The notes under the pieces: model-generated
The model's input: only the letters and a program-made list of their open reading frames with translations
Database searches by the model: none
What the model was told of the DNA's origin: nothing
Made by a program: the position numbers and the translations under genes
Assembly: GCA_002694345.1 (NCBI GenBank)
Contig: NZLV01000224.1
Coordinates: 1 to 6,660, forward strand
Origin: Maricaulis sp.
Lineage (GTDB): Bacteria; Pseudomonadota; Alphaproteobacteria; Caulobacterales; Maricaulaceae
Direction of reading: 5' to 3'
Length of the DNA stretch: 6,660 bases
Shown: positions 1-6,068 of the stretch, one piece after another
How the letters are laid out: each line of letters begins with the position of its first letter
How positions within the stretch are numbered: position 1 is the stretch's first letter

Positions 1-735
1 GACGAGCAGAGCCGGGTGATTGCCCGCATCCGCGTGCTGGCGCAGACGCCGGTCCGGGTCGACAGTTCCGCCCAGCTAGAGCCGCAGGGCCTGACCGGCC
101 TGTCCTATGTCCTGATCACGGGCGGGACGCCGGAGGCGCAGCGCCTGCTGAGCCCGCCGGGGCGTCAGCCTCCGAAAATCTATGCCCGGCGCGCCCAGCT
201 GGAAGGTCTGTTCGAGGGCTCCGAAGACGTGCTGGATGCCGCCCAGACCGCCCTGATCCGCCTGTCGGCCCTGTTGAGCGAGCAGAATGTGGATGAAGTG
301 TCCCAGACCCTGGCCAATGTCCGCGAGCTGACCGAGCGCCTGAGCGCGGAAGAGGCCCTGATCGAGGACATGCGCACGGCGGTGGGCCGGATGGACCAGG
401 CCGCGCAGGACATTTCCCTGGCCGCCAATTCCATGCAGTCCTTTGCCGTCACGGCAGAGAGCTTCCTGAACAATGAGCTGACCACGGCCGTGAACCAGAC
501 CGGTCAGGCGGCCCTGTCGGTGGATCTGGCAGCCCGCAATACCAATCAGTTCATGATGACGATCACGCCTGCTGCCGAGGCTTTTGCCGAGGACGGGCTG
601 GAGAATCTGAACCGCGCTTCGGCTGACATGCGTCAGCTGGCCGCGACGCTGGAGCGCATTGCTTCGGAAATCGAACATAATCCCGGCGGGTTTGTCGCCG
701 GATCACCGCGCGAAACCGTGGAGGTGCCGCAATGA
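1..735 (+). CDS. MlaD-family (MCE domain) lipid-transport ABC transporter substrate-binding protein, 5' partial
   Basis: The reading frame is open from base 1, and the first visible codons (DEQSR) already belong to the protein, so the start lies upstream. 244 residues are visible. Residues 6-40 look like the end of an MCE beta-barrel domain, with the ARIRV and PQGLTGLSYV strands typical of MlaD/PqiB-type proteins. About 180 mostly helical residues follow, rich in Ala, Leu, Glu and Gln, as in the helical region that assembles into a periplasmic tube or needle. The tail contains the HNPGGFVAG stretch common near the end of this family. The missing N-terminus should hold one transmembrane anchor and the start of the MCE domain. 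Family members bind lipids in the periplasm as part of an ABC transporter moving phospholipid between the membranes. The stop overlaps the next gene's start (ATGA), which indicates translational coupling. The lipid cargo and transport direction cannot be read from the sequence. Confidence 0.92.
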   Translation, partial: DEQSRVIARIRVLAQTPVRVDSSAQLEPQGLTGLSYVLITGGTPEAQRLLSPPGRQPPKIYARRAQLEGLFEGSEDVLDAAQTALIRLSALLSEQNVDEVSQTLANVRELTERLSAEEALIEDMRTAVGRMDQAAQDISLAANSMQSFAVTAESFLNNELTTAVNQTGQAALSVDLAARNTNQFMMTITPAAEAFAEDGLENLNRASADMRQLAATLERIASEIEHNPGGFVAGSPRETVEVPQ

Positions 736-1367
736 GTGCTGCCCGCTTTTTGAAACCGGCGGCCCTGGCCCTGGCCCTGACCGGCCTGACCGGCTGTGTG
801 TCGCTTCTGCCGGAACCGGAGCCTGTATCGGTCTACCGCCTGTCGGCGCCGGCGCCGAACGAATGGACGGGGTCTGACTGGACCGTCGTGCTGATTGAAC
901 TGCCGGTCGCGCCGCGCGGTCTGGCCGGCGATACGATCGCCGTGCTGCGTCCGGGCCAGAGTCTGGCCTATATCCATGGCGCGCGCTGGATCTCACCGGC
1001 CCCGGAAGTGGTCCAGGACCTGATGATCGACAGCTTCAATGCCGGCCAGGGGCAATTGGTTCCAGCCCGCCCGGAAGACGGGGTGCGGGCGGATTATGAA
1101 TTGCGTCTGGATCTGCGCGAATTCGAAGCCGTCTATGACCGTGGCGAGGACAGTGCGCCGCTGGTGAAGGTGCGCCTGGCCGCCCGTCTGGTGTCGGAAC
1201 GCGGCCGCCGCTTTGTCGGCGCACAGGTGTTCACGGCGGAAGTCCGGGCTTCCGAGAACCGGACGCGCAGCATCGTGGCCGCCTTTGATGAGGCTGCCAT
1301 GGATGTCAGCGGATCGATTTCCGATTGGTCGGCCGGTCTCGTGGCCAGCCAGCCCAGCGAGGACTAG
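732..1367 (+). CDS. ABC-type transport auxiliary lipoprotein (PqiC/DUF330-like)
   Basis: This 211-residue lipoprotein starts at an ATG that overlaps the stop of the MlaD-family gene by 4 bp. A GGAGG ribosome-binding site at 720-724, 7 nt upstream, supports the start. Residues 1-21 form a lipoprotein signal peptide (R5 and K8, then an Ala/Leu core) ending in the lipobox LTGC, with C22 the lipidated cysteine. The body fits the ABC_trans_aux family. SVYRLSAPAP occurs near 33-42. LAYIHGARWISPAPEVVQDLM at about 78-98 matches the family's 'Y..a.WadpP..ll' segment. DYELRLDLREFEAVY at 121-135 is the conserved strand pair. Such proteins are attached to the outer membrane and are thought to dock the MCE protein of the same transporter, as PqiC does for PqiB. 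Position directly after the MCE gene supports this role. Length is normal for the family. The last codons form one arm of an inverted repeat shared with the convergent gene. Confidence 0.92.
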   Translation: MSAARFLKPAALALALTGLTGCVSLLPEPEPVSVYRLSAPAPNEWTGSDWTVVLIELPVAPRGLAGDTIAVLRPGQSLAYIHGARWISPAPEVVQDLMIDSFNAGQGQLVPARPEDGVRADYELRLDLREFEAVYDRGEDSAPLVKVRLAARLVSERGRRFVGAQVFTAEVRASENRTRSIVAAFDEAAMDVSGSISDWSAGLVASQPSED

Positions 1368-1380
1368 AGCCTAGTCCTCG
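1358..1380. terminator. Perfect inverted repeat spanning both convergent stop codons, possible bidirectional terminator
   Basis: CGAGGACTAG (1358-1367) and CTAGTCCTCG (1371-1380) are exact reverse complements separated by AGC, so a 10-bp stem with a 3-nt loop can form on either strand. The stem contains the TAG stop of the lipoprotein gene (1365-1367) and the TAG stop of the TipN-like gene (complement of 1371-1373), which leaves only 3 bp between the genes. There is no clear run of T after the stem on either strand, so it is not a canonical Rho-independent terminator. It could still slow polymerase or protect 3' ends. Both proteins end in Glu-Asp, which partly explains the symmetry. Confidence 0.45.
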
Positions 1381-3362
1381 TCCGGCTTGCGCCGACGGCG
1401 CGAGGGTGAGGGCGTGTCGTCCTGGTCCTCGGGCATGGAAGAGAGCAGGTCCTTCCAGCGCCAGCCGGGATCACCGGTCCGGCGCTGACCTCGATCGGGT
1501 GTTCCCACCTGCGGGCCCTGACGGGCCGCATCCGGCGCGGTTTCCGGCTTGTCGGTCTTGGCGCTGTCCTCGGCCGGTGCGGCCGGCGTTTCAGCCGGCG
1601 GCTCGCTGCGGGGGCGGCGGGCCAGCGGGTCCGGCAATTCGTTCAGGCCCAGATCCGGCGCTCGGCGTCCACCGGCGACCGATCCCATGCGCAGCATGAA
1701 ATCACTGAGCAATTCATAGTTCTGGCGAATGCGGGCCTGGAAGGCCGCATCGATTTCCTGCGCCTCTTCGGCCGCAGCGAGCGCAGCGGAATTGAGACCA
1801 TCCAGCCCCCGGCGCACGGCATCAGTGGCTTCCTGGGCCCGGTCGCGGGCCATGTTCGGCATTTCCGCGAGGCGCTCGGCCATGGTTTCCAGATGGCGTT
1901 CGATGGTCTCGCTTTCCTGGCGGGCTGTCTTGAGCACATCGGCCAGGCGCTTGCGAACCGACTCGGCGGCTTCGTCGGCGGCCCGCGAGGCGCGCTGGGT
2001 CAGCTTGTCGGCTTCGGCCAGACGCTGTTCGAAGGCCTCGTCGGAACGACGGGCGGCTTCATAGGCGCTCTCATTCGTTTTCTCGACCTTGGCGGCGACG
2101 ACATCTGCCTGGGCTTCGATCGCTTCGATGGCGGCATCGGAAATGGTCTTGGCTTCCTGGGCGGCGGCGACCAGACGGGCGAGCGCGGCCTCGTGTTCTG
2201 AGGCCGCATTGTCGGTTTCGGAGCGGACCCGGCTGGCCAGATCGTCGGCCTGGGACACGGCGGCCTCGACCGCTTCGCGGAAGGCGAGCGCGCCGGCCGA
2301 GGCGGCATCATTGAGCGCTGAAGCGCCATCGCCGGCGGTCTTGGCCATGACTTCCAGCTCCGCCTTGTGGAAGTCGAGGGCGGCGGCGATCTTTTCCTGT
2401 TCCGCCCGCAGGGCCTCGCCGGCATCGGCCAGGCGCTGGCGGTGTTTGACATAGGCCGCGTCGAGATTTTCCGAGCGTTCCTTGAGGGTCTCGGACAGGT
2501 CGCGCAGATGGCCGGTCCGTTCCGACAGGATGATGGCGGCCTGGTCGCTGCGCTCCATGATCGAGCTGCCGGCATCATTGAGGTCGTCGACACTGGCGCG
2601 GATGCGGCGCTCGCTGTCGCTGGCCTGGGAGGCCGCGAGTTCGGCTGCGGCGGCGACCATTTTCGACTGGTCGGAGATGGCGGCGGCGATCAGGGCGGCC
2701 TTGTCGTCCAGGCTCTCGGAGACTTCCGACAAGCGCTGGCGTTCGGTGCGCAGGCCGCTGAGCAAGGTCTCGGTCCGGTCGCGGGCATCAGTGGCCGATT
2801 GTTCCAGCGTGTCCGCGTGGTGGGTGATGACTTCTTCCATGGCCGCAAGGCGGGCCAGGGCGCTTTCCAGCGCGGCATTGATCCGTTCGACCTCGCCGGC
2901 GACCGCATTGGACAGGGAGCGGACTTCGGCCTCGGCGTGATGGGCCGGTTCGGCCAGGCGGCGCAGGGCGATCTCGACACGGCGGGTATTGTGGCCGTTG
3001 CGCCGAACCTCGCGCGCCATCAGCCCACCCATGATGAAGAGCAGGGCCGGGGCCAGCGCAAAGACGGACAGGCCGGTCAGCTGGCCGAAGCCGTAGCGGG
3101 TCAGGTCTTCCAGCGACTGCACACCGAGATAGCCCCAGATGAAGGCCCCGGCAGCGCCCATCCACAACAGGGCAAACACGCAGCCGAGCCAGACCAGCCA
3201 GCCACCGCCGGGCGTGTCGGGAACCCCGTCCAGGCCAGCGGCCTCGGGCCGCGGCGCTGCCAATGCGTTCGGCCGGGCGGTCGTGACCTGGTTGTCCGCG
3301 GTCTCGTCCGTCATCTCCATCTCCGCCAGTTTGATGGTTTGGGTCTGGGTCTTTTCCGTCAT
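1371..3362 (-). CDS. tipN: TipN-like polar localization protein (two membrane spans plus long coiled coil)
   Basis: The protein has 663 residues counted from the ATG at 3362. A charged N-terminal tail of about 50 residues precedes two hydrophobic segments, about 54-78 and 93-115. A very long Ala/Glu/Arg-rich region with heptad character runs from about 120 to 555 and predicts an extended coiled coil. A Pro/Ala/Glu-rich linker follows (about 570-630), then a short ordered-looking block, GWRWKDLLSSM (633-643), and an acidic/basic end with RRRRK. This architecture matches TipN, the Caulobacter birth-scar protein that marks the new pole and influences division-plane, flagellar and ParA-dependent chromosome positioning. 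The assignment rests on architecture and general resemblance, so a different coiled-coil membrane protein remains possible. The start is uncertain. The frame opens to a TTG at 3392, the ATG at 3362 has no clear ribosome-binding site, and an ATG at 3314 has GGAG 6 nt upstream (647 residues). The gene is convergent with the lipoprotein gene and lies downstream of a small same-strand gene. Confidence 0.65.
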   Translation of the reverse strand: MTEKTQTQTIKLAEMEMTDETADNQVTTARPNALAAPRPEAAGLDGVPDTPGGGWLVWLGCVFALLWMGAAGAFIWGYLGVQSLEDLTRYGFGQLTGLSVFALAPALLFIMGGLMAREVRRNGHNTRRVEIALRRLAEPAHHAEAEVRSLSNAVAGEVERINAALESALARLAAMEEVITHHADTLEQSATDARDRTETLLSGLRTERQRLSEVSESLDDKAALIAAAISDQSKMVAAAAELAASQASDSERRIRASVDDLNDAGSSIMERSDQAAIILSERTGHLRDLSETLKERSENLDAAYVKHRQRLADAGEALRAEQEKIAAALDFHKAELEVMAKTAGDGASALNDAASAGALAFREAVEAAVSQADDLASRVRSETDNAASEHEAALARLVAAAQEAKTISDAAIEAIEAQADVVAAKVEKTNESAYEAARRSDEAFEQRLAEADKLTQRASRAADEAAESVRKRLADVLKTARQESETIERHLETMAERLAEMPNMARDRAQEATDAVRRGLDGLNSAALAAAEEAQEIDAAFQARIRQNYELLSDFMLRMGSVAGGRRAPDLGLNELPDPLARRPRSEPPAETPAAPAEDSAKTDKPETAPDAARQGPQVGTPDRGQRRTGDPGWRWKDLLSSMPEDQDDTPSPSRRRRKPDED

Positions 3363-3392
3363 GTCGGGCCCGATTGTCTGCCAACCAGCCAA

Positions 3393-3540
3393 GCGTCCGA
3401 TCCGGGATCGCGCAAGGCCTGCATGGAATTATGACAGAGAATAGGCCCGAATGCGCGTGACGCACACAGATAATCTATGCAGTAGAGAGATTTGCGGGGA
3501 AAACATCACGTGAAAGCCGGGCCGGGACCGGTTCGCCGGA
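3393..3540. other. Intergenic spacer upstream of the TipN-like gene
   Basis: About 150 bp separate the small minus-strand gene from the TipN-like gene. The stretch is locally AT-richer around 3425-3500 than its surroundings, as expected for a promoter. On the minus strand a CATAAT hexamer (3433-3428) resembles a -10 box, about 66 nt upstream of the ATG at 3362, but no good -35 box stands 16-18 bp before it. A self-complementary octamer, TCACGTGA, lies at 3506-3513. I see no CtrA-type TTAA-N7-TTAA site, no convincing terminator after the small gene, and no RNA gene. Confidence 0.3.
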
Positions 3541-3804
3541 TCAGCTGTCGTAGCCGGTCGGGGTCTGCGTGACGAGATAGGGCGTGTCATTGATCGGCAG
3601 GATGCGCACGGCAGCATCGACACAATCGCTGGCCGCATCGGTGGACCAGGCAAAGGCGTCGTCACCCGGGGTGTAGACGGCGGTGACCGTGCGGTACTCG
3701 GTCGGCGTCAGCGACGCACAGCCGACCGGTTCCATGTCGATCCCGATGGATGACAGGGTCAGAATGGCCAGCCATTCGATCAGCGATGACAGCAGCTGGA
3801 TCAT
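3541..3804 (-). CDS. Small hypothetical protein, 87 aa, with hydrophobic N-terminus
   Basis: I do not recognise this family. The frame runs from an ATG at 3804 to a TGA at 3541, and nearly all codons end in G or C, as in neighbouring real genes, which supports coding. Residues 3-21 (start MIQLLSSLIEWLAILTLSS) are hydrophobic and could be a membrane anchor or an unusual signal sequence. There is no positive charge before this core, and Glu10 sits inside it, so it is a poor classical signal peptide. The rest is polar and acidic, has cysteines at 29 and 61 that could form a disulfide if exported, and ends in PTGYDS. The GC at 28-29 is preceded by PV, so it is not a good lipobox. The ribosome-binding site is weak (CGGAAA directly before the ATG). 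The gene is divergent from the DUF418 gene and lies about 180 bp upstream of the TipN-like gene on the same strand, so co-transcription is possible but unproven. Confidence 0.65.
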   Translation of the reverse strand: MIQLLSSLIEWLAILTLSSIGIDMEPVGCASLTPTEYRTVTAVYTPGDDAFAWSTDAASDCVDAAVRILPINDTPYLVTQTPTGYDS

Positions 3805-3844
3805 TTTCCGAGTGCGCCTTACGATCCCTCAAAGGTATGATTTT

Positions 3845-3873
3845 TCTATGCGCGACACCGTGCGCGAAGGCAA
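3845..3873 (-). promoter_or_regulatory. Possible sigma-70-like promoter for the 87-aa gene
   Basis: Reading the minus strand, TTGCCT (3873-3868) and CATAGA (3850-3845) are separated by exactly 17 bp. This would place transcription start near 3838, about 35 nt before the ATG at 3804. The -35 box matches the consensus at 4 of 6 positions and the -10 box at 3 of 6, which is weak but common in GC-rich alphaproteobacteria. Immediate contact of the -35 box with the inverted repeat at 3874-3899 adds some support. Confidence 0.3.
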
Positions 3874-3899
3874 TTCACGAAACGCCGCTGTTTCGTGAA
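3874..3899. promoter_or_regulatory. Perfect 10-bp inverted repeat in divergent promoter region, candidate operator
   Basis: TTCACGAAAC (3874-3883) and GTTTCGTGAA (3890-3899) are exact reverse complements around a 6-bp centre (GCCGCT). The site lies between the divergent 87-aa and DUF418 genes, 70 bp from each start codon, and abuts a candidate -35 box. The 16-bp centre-to-centre arrangement and its location suit a dimeric transcription factor. A hairpin in RNA is the alternative, but no T-run follows and no gene ends there. I cannot name the regulator. Confidence 0.5.
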
Positions 3900-3969
3900 A
3901 TCTTTGTAAGAGAATGGCGGAAATGGGGCAGGGGTTGTCGGACGTGATTGATTTGTCGGGTAAAACGGC

Positions 3970-5160
3970 ATGATCCCCTGGCCGACATCAGACTCGCGGC
4001 ATGGTTATGAAACCCTGTTGGGTCTGAGCCTGTGCGGACTGGTGATCGCCTCCATCCAGTCCTATGCGCTGGCCTGGCCGGTCAGCGTGCTGCCGACCCT
4101 GGGCAGTGATTTCCACCAGCCCGTGAACCAGATCGCCTGGTGGGTCATCGACACGCTGTTCTCACCGGTGTTTGCCATTCTTCTCGCCGTGCTGACGGGT
4201 GCCTGGCTGGGCGCGCTGGACCAGGTGTCCGCACCGGCCGGCGGGCAGCAATGGGGCCGGCTGGGCTGGCTGCTGCTGCTGGGATTGGTGCATGCCTATC
4301 TGTTCTGGTTCGGGGATTTGCTGGCGGTCTATGCGATTGCCGGCATGATCGCGGCTGCGGGCGCGCGGCTGCGCCTGGTGACCCAGATCGGGCTGGGCGG
4401 CGGTCTGGTGGTGATGACGGTGCTGGTCCTCGCCGGCGGCGCGGCGCTGGGCGGGCTGACCGGTGACACGGTGACGCCGGAAACGGCGCTGGGCTTTCCG
4501 CCGGAGCGTGTCGCGGCCCTGACGGAGACCTATCGGTCCGGCTTCCTGGCGCGCTGGCCGGCGAATATGGGGTTTGCCGTGATGCAGGAACTGATCCTGA
4601 TCGTGTTCCTGGGCGGTGGCATCATCGGGGCGATGCTGCTGGGCATGGCGGCCTGGCGGACCGGCTTCTTCGGGCCGGACTGGTCGATGCAGGATTATGT
4701 GATGAGCGGGATGGTGGCGCTGGGGATCGGCCTGCCGCTGAGTGGCTGGGCCAGCCTGCAAGCCCTGTCGACCGGTTTTGCGCCCTCCGGCCTGTTCGCA
4801 ACGAGCCTGGCCGGCATGGCAGGAAGCCTGTGCCTGGTGTTCGGGATCCCGGCGATGGTCCTGCTGGCGTGCAAGGCGGGCGTGTTGCGGCCGGCGACCG
4901 AGGCGCTGGCGCGGCTGGGCCAGGTCTGGCTGAGCGGATATCTGGGCGTGTCCATCCTGCTGGTCTTCCTGTTCAGCGGGCTGCCGGGCCTGACCCTGTT
5001 CGGGCTGGTGCCGCGCTGGGGCCTGCTGGTGATGGCGCTGGGACTGAATGCCGGCTTGCTGGCCGCAGCCTGGTTCTGGGTCCCGCGCTTCCGGCTGGGG
5101 CCGGTGGAATGGGTGTGGATGATCCTGGTCTCGCGGCGGCGGCAGAGCCTGCGGCGATAG
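3970..5160 (+). CDS. DUF418 domain (YeiB-like) integral membrane protein
   Basis: This 396-residue, strongly hydrophobic protein has about nine or ten predicted membrane spans, with segments near 14-36, 58-80, 97-113, 116-133, 138-160, 204-230 and several more to about 370. Two stretches identify the family. RLGWLLLLGLVHAY runs into FWFGDLLAVYAIAG (97-125), which corresponds to the 'GL.Ha.l...GDIL..YA..G' signature. GPVEWVWMILV (377-387) corresponds to the near-invariant C-terminal 'GPlEWlWR.lt', followed by a basic tail. The usual N-terminal 'D.lRG.aLlGI' motif is altered here to YETLLGLSLCGLV. DUF418 proteins sit in the inner membrane. Some are proposed to be transporters or acyltransferase-like, but no function is established. 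An in-frame TAA at 3961 makes the ATG at 3970 the first possible start. I see no clear ribosome-binding site before it. The gene is divergent from the 87-aa gene and the next plus-strand gene follows after about 90 bp. Confidence 0.87.
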   Translation: MIPWPTSDSRHGYETLLGLSLCGLVIASIQSYALAWPVSVLPTLGSDFHQPVNQIAWWVIDTLFSPVFAILLAVLTGAWLGALDQVSAPAGGQQWGRLGWLLLLGLVHAYLFWFGDLLAVYAIAGMIAAAGARLRLVTQIGLGGGLVVMTVLVLAGGAALGGLTGDTVTPETALGFPPERVAALTETYRSGFLARWPANMGFAVMQELILIVFLGGGIIGAMLLGMAAWRTGFFGPDWSMQDYVMSGMVALGIGLPLSGWASLQALSTGFAPSGLFATSLAGMAGSLCLVFGIPAMVLLACKAGVLRPATEALARLGQVWLSGYLGVSILLVFLFSGLPGLTLFGLVPRWGLLVMALGLNAGLLAAAWFWVPRFRLGPVEWVWMILVSRRRQSLRR

Positions 5161-5239
5161 TGTTCACGTCCATGTGAGGCGTGTGACCGAAATGAAACCT
5201 CTCCCCGCGCCGGACTGTGTCTAGTCTGCGCGCCAGACA

Positions 5240-5245
5240 GGGGAG
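5240..5245 (+). promoter_or_regulatory. Ribosome-binding site that fixes the start of the NTF2-like protein gene
   Basis: GGGGAG stands 7 nt before the ATG at 5253 and is the strongest Shine-Dalgarno match in this leader. It excludes the upstream in-frame GTG at 5217 as the likely start, because the site would then lie inside the coding region. Confidence 0.7.
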
Positions 5246-5252
5246 ACTGACC

Positions 5253-6068
5253 ATGAAATTCCATCACGCCTTGACCGCAATGGCCGCGCTGGCGGCACTG
5301 GCCACGCCATCCGCCTGGGCCCAGGACAGTGAGACAGAAACGGCGCTGGCCGGGCTCGCCGACCGCTTCGCCCGGGGCTTCTATGCCCGCGATGCGGACC
5401 AGGTCCTGTCCACCGTGCATCCGGAATTGTCGAAGCTGGGCCTGCGGCCGAACTTCCAGGGTTTCGGGCCGATGGCGATCGAGAACCTGACGCCGGGCGA
5501 TTTGCGCATTCTGGGCGAGCATTACAATGCGGACGGGCGTCTGGACCCGGTCAGCTCGACGGTGGATGTCCGCTTCTTCGACGCCACGGACACGGTCGGC
5601 GTATTCCAGCTGACGGCGGATACGGACTGGTATGATTTCTTCCTCGGCACACGGATCAATGGCGAGTGGGTGCTGGTGAATTGTGCCTATGGGGCGTTCG
5701 ACTGGATCGACAATCCGCAGCGCGACGCCGACATGGCGACCATTCGTGCGCGGGTGGAGACCTATGCGGCGGCCTGGGATGCCGGGGATGCCGGGGCGGT
5801 GACGCAATCGGTCTATCCCGATTTCGACCGGCGCCATGTGGATCGCAACGGCGCGCGGGAATTCCTGGCACCGGAGACGCTGGAGACCATCGCCTTTTCG
5901 GTGACCGATGCCGGGGCCAGCGAGACGGCGTCCGAGGTCACGGTGTTCGAGGCGACGCGGGCGACGGGCGCGGCGCGGATCGATGCGGCGGACCGGACCG
6001 AATGGGTCTTCCTGCTGCGCGTCGGCGGCGAGTGGCAGATCGTGAACAGCTTCTGGACGCCGGTCTGA
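5253..6068 (+). CDS. Secreted protein with two tandem NTF2-like (putative lumazine-binding type) domains
   Basis: The protein has 271 residues. I chose the ATG at 5253 because GGGGAG (5240-5245) stands 7 nt upstream and a clean signal peptide begins there; an in-frame GTG at 5217 would put 12 extra residues in front of it. The signal peptide is residues 1-23 (K2, H4, H5, an Ala/Leu core, AWA then Gln24), so export to the periplasm is expected. Two similar units follow, about 31-149 and 161-269. Each opens with a helix holding an aromatic-rich stretch (FARGFYARDAD; VETYAAAWDAGDA). Each continues with STVHPELSK or QSVYPDFDR and ends with GEWVLVN (137-143) or GEWQIVN (259-265). This pattern fits the SnoaL/NTF2-like superfamily, especially the putative lumazine-binding subgroup, whose members act as enzymes, ligand binders or partners. 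No catalytic assignment is possible. The gene is separated by 92 bp from the DUF418 gene, so it may have its own promoter. Confidence 0.8.
   Translation: MKFHHALTAMAALAALATPSAWAQDSETETALAGLADRFARGFYARDADQVLSTVHPELSKLGLRPNFQGFGPMAIENLTPGDLRILGEHYNADGRLDPVSSTVDVRFFDATDTVGVFQLTADTDWYDFFLGTRINGEWVLVNCAYGAFDWIDNPQRDADMATIRARVETYAAAWDAGDAGAVTQSVYPDFDRRHVDRNGAREFLAPETLETIAFSVTDAGASETASEVTVFEATRATGAARIDAADRTEWVFLLRVGGEWQIVNSFWTPV

Noticed and set aside
76..678. Minus-strand frame of 200 codons opposite the MlaD-family gene
   Set aside because: The product is His/Gly/Arg/Gln-rich with no family resemblance, while the plus-strand frame is a clear MCE protein.
2367..3434. A 355-codon plus-strand open frame opposite the TipN-like gene
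   Set aside because: It mirrors the Ala/Glu-rich coiled-coil codons and yields a low-complexity Gly/Ala/Gln-rich product without recognisable features. The opposite strand has a coherent membrane plus coiled-coil architecture.
3506..3513. TCACGTGA octamer upstream of the TipN-like gene as an operator
   Set aside because: A single 8-bp self-complementary sequence is too short and common to support a site without a second copy or known regulator.
3683..3947. Two short plus-strand open frames (3683-3898 and 3750-3947) before the DUF418 gene
   Set aside because: They overlap the 87-aa gene in antisense, run through the palindrome and promoter region, and show no ribosome-binding site or codon bias like the neighbours.
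5164..5177. TCAC-N6-GTGA symmetry downstream of the DUF418 gene, resembling a CRP/FNR-type site
   Set aside because: The half-sites are in the opposite orientation to the CRP/FNR consensus (TGTGA-N6-TCACA) and only 4 bp long, so chance is the better explanation.
5193..5225. Promoter for the NTF2-like gene from TGAAAC and TCTAGT
   Set aside because: The spacing between the two boxes is about 21 bp, too long for sigma-70, and no Caulobacter-type or EcfG-type pair fits better. A promoter is likely somewhere in this 92-bp gap but I cannot place it.
5217..5252. GTG at 5217 as start of the NTF2-like protein
   Set aside because: It would place 12 polar residues before an otherwise perfect signal peptide and bury the strong ribosome-binding site at 5240-5245 in coding sequence.
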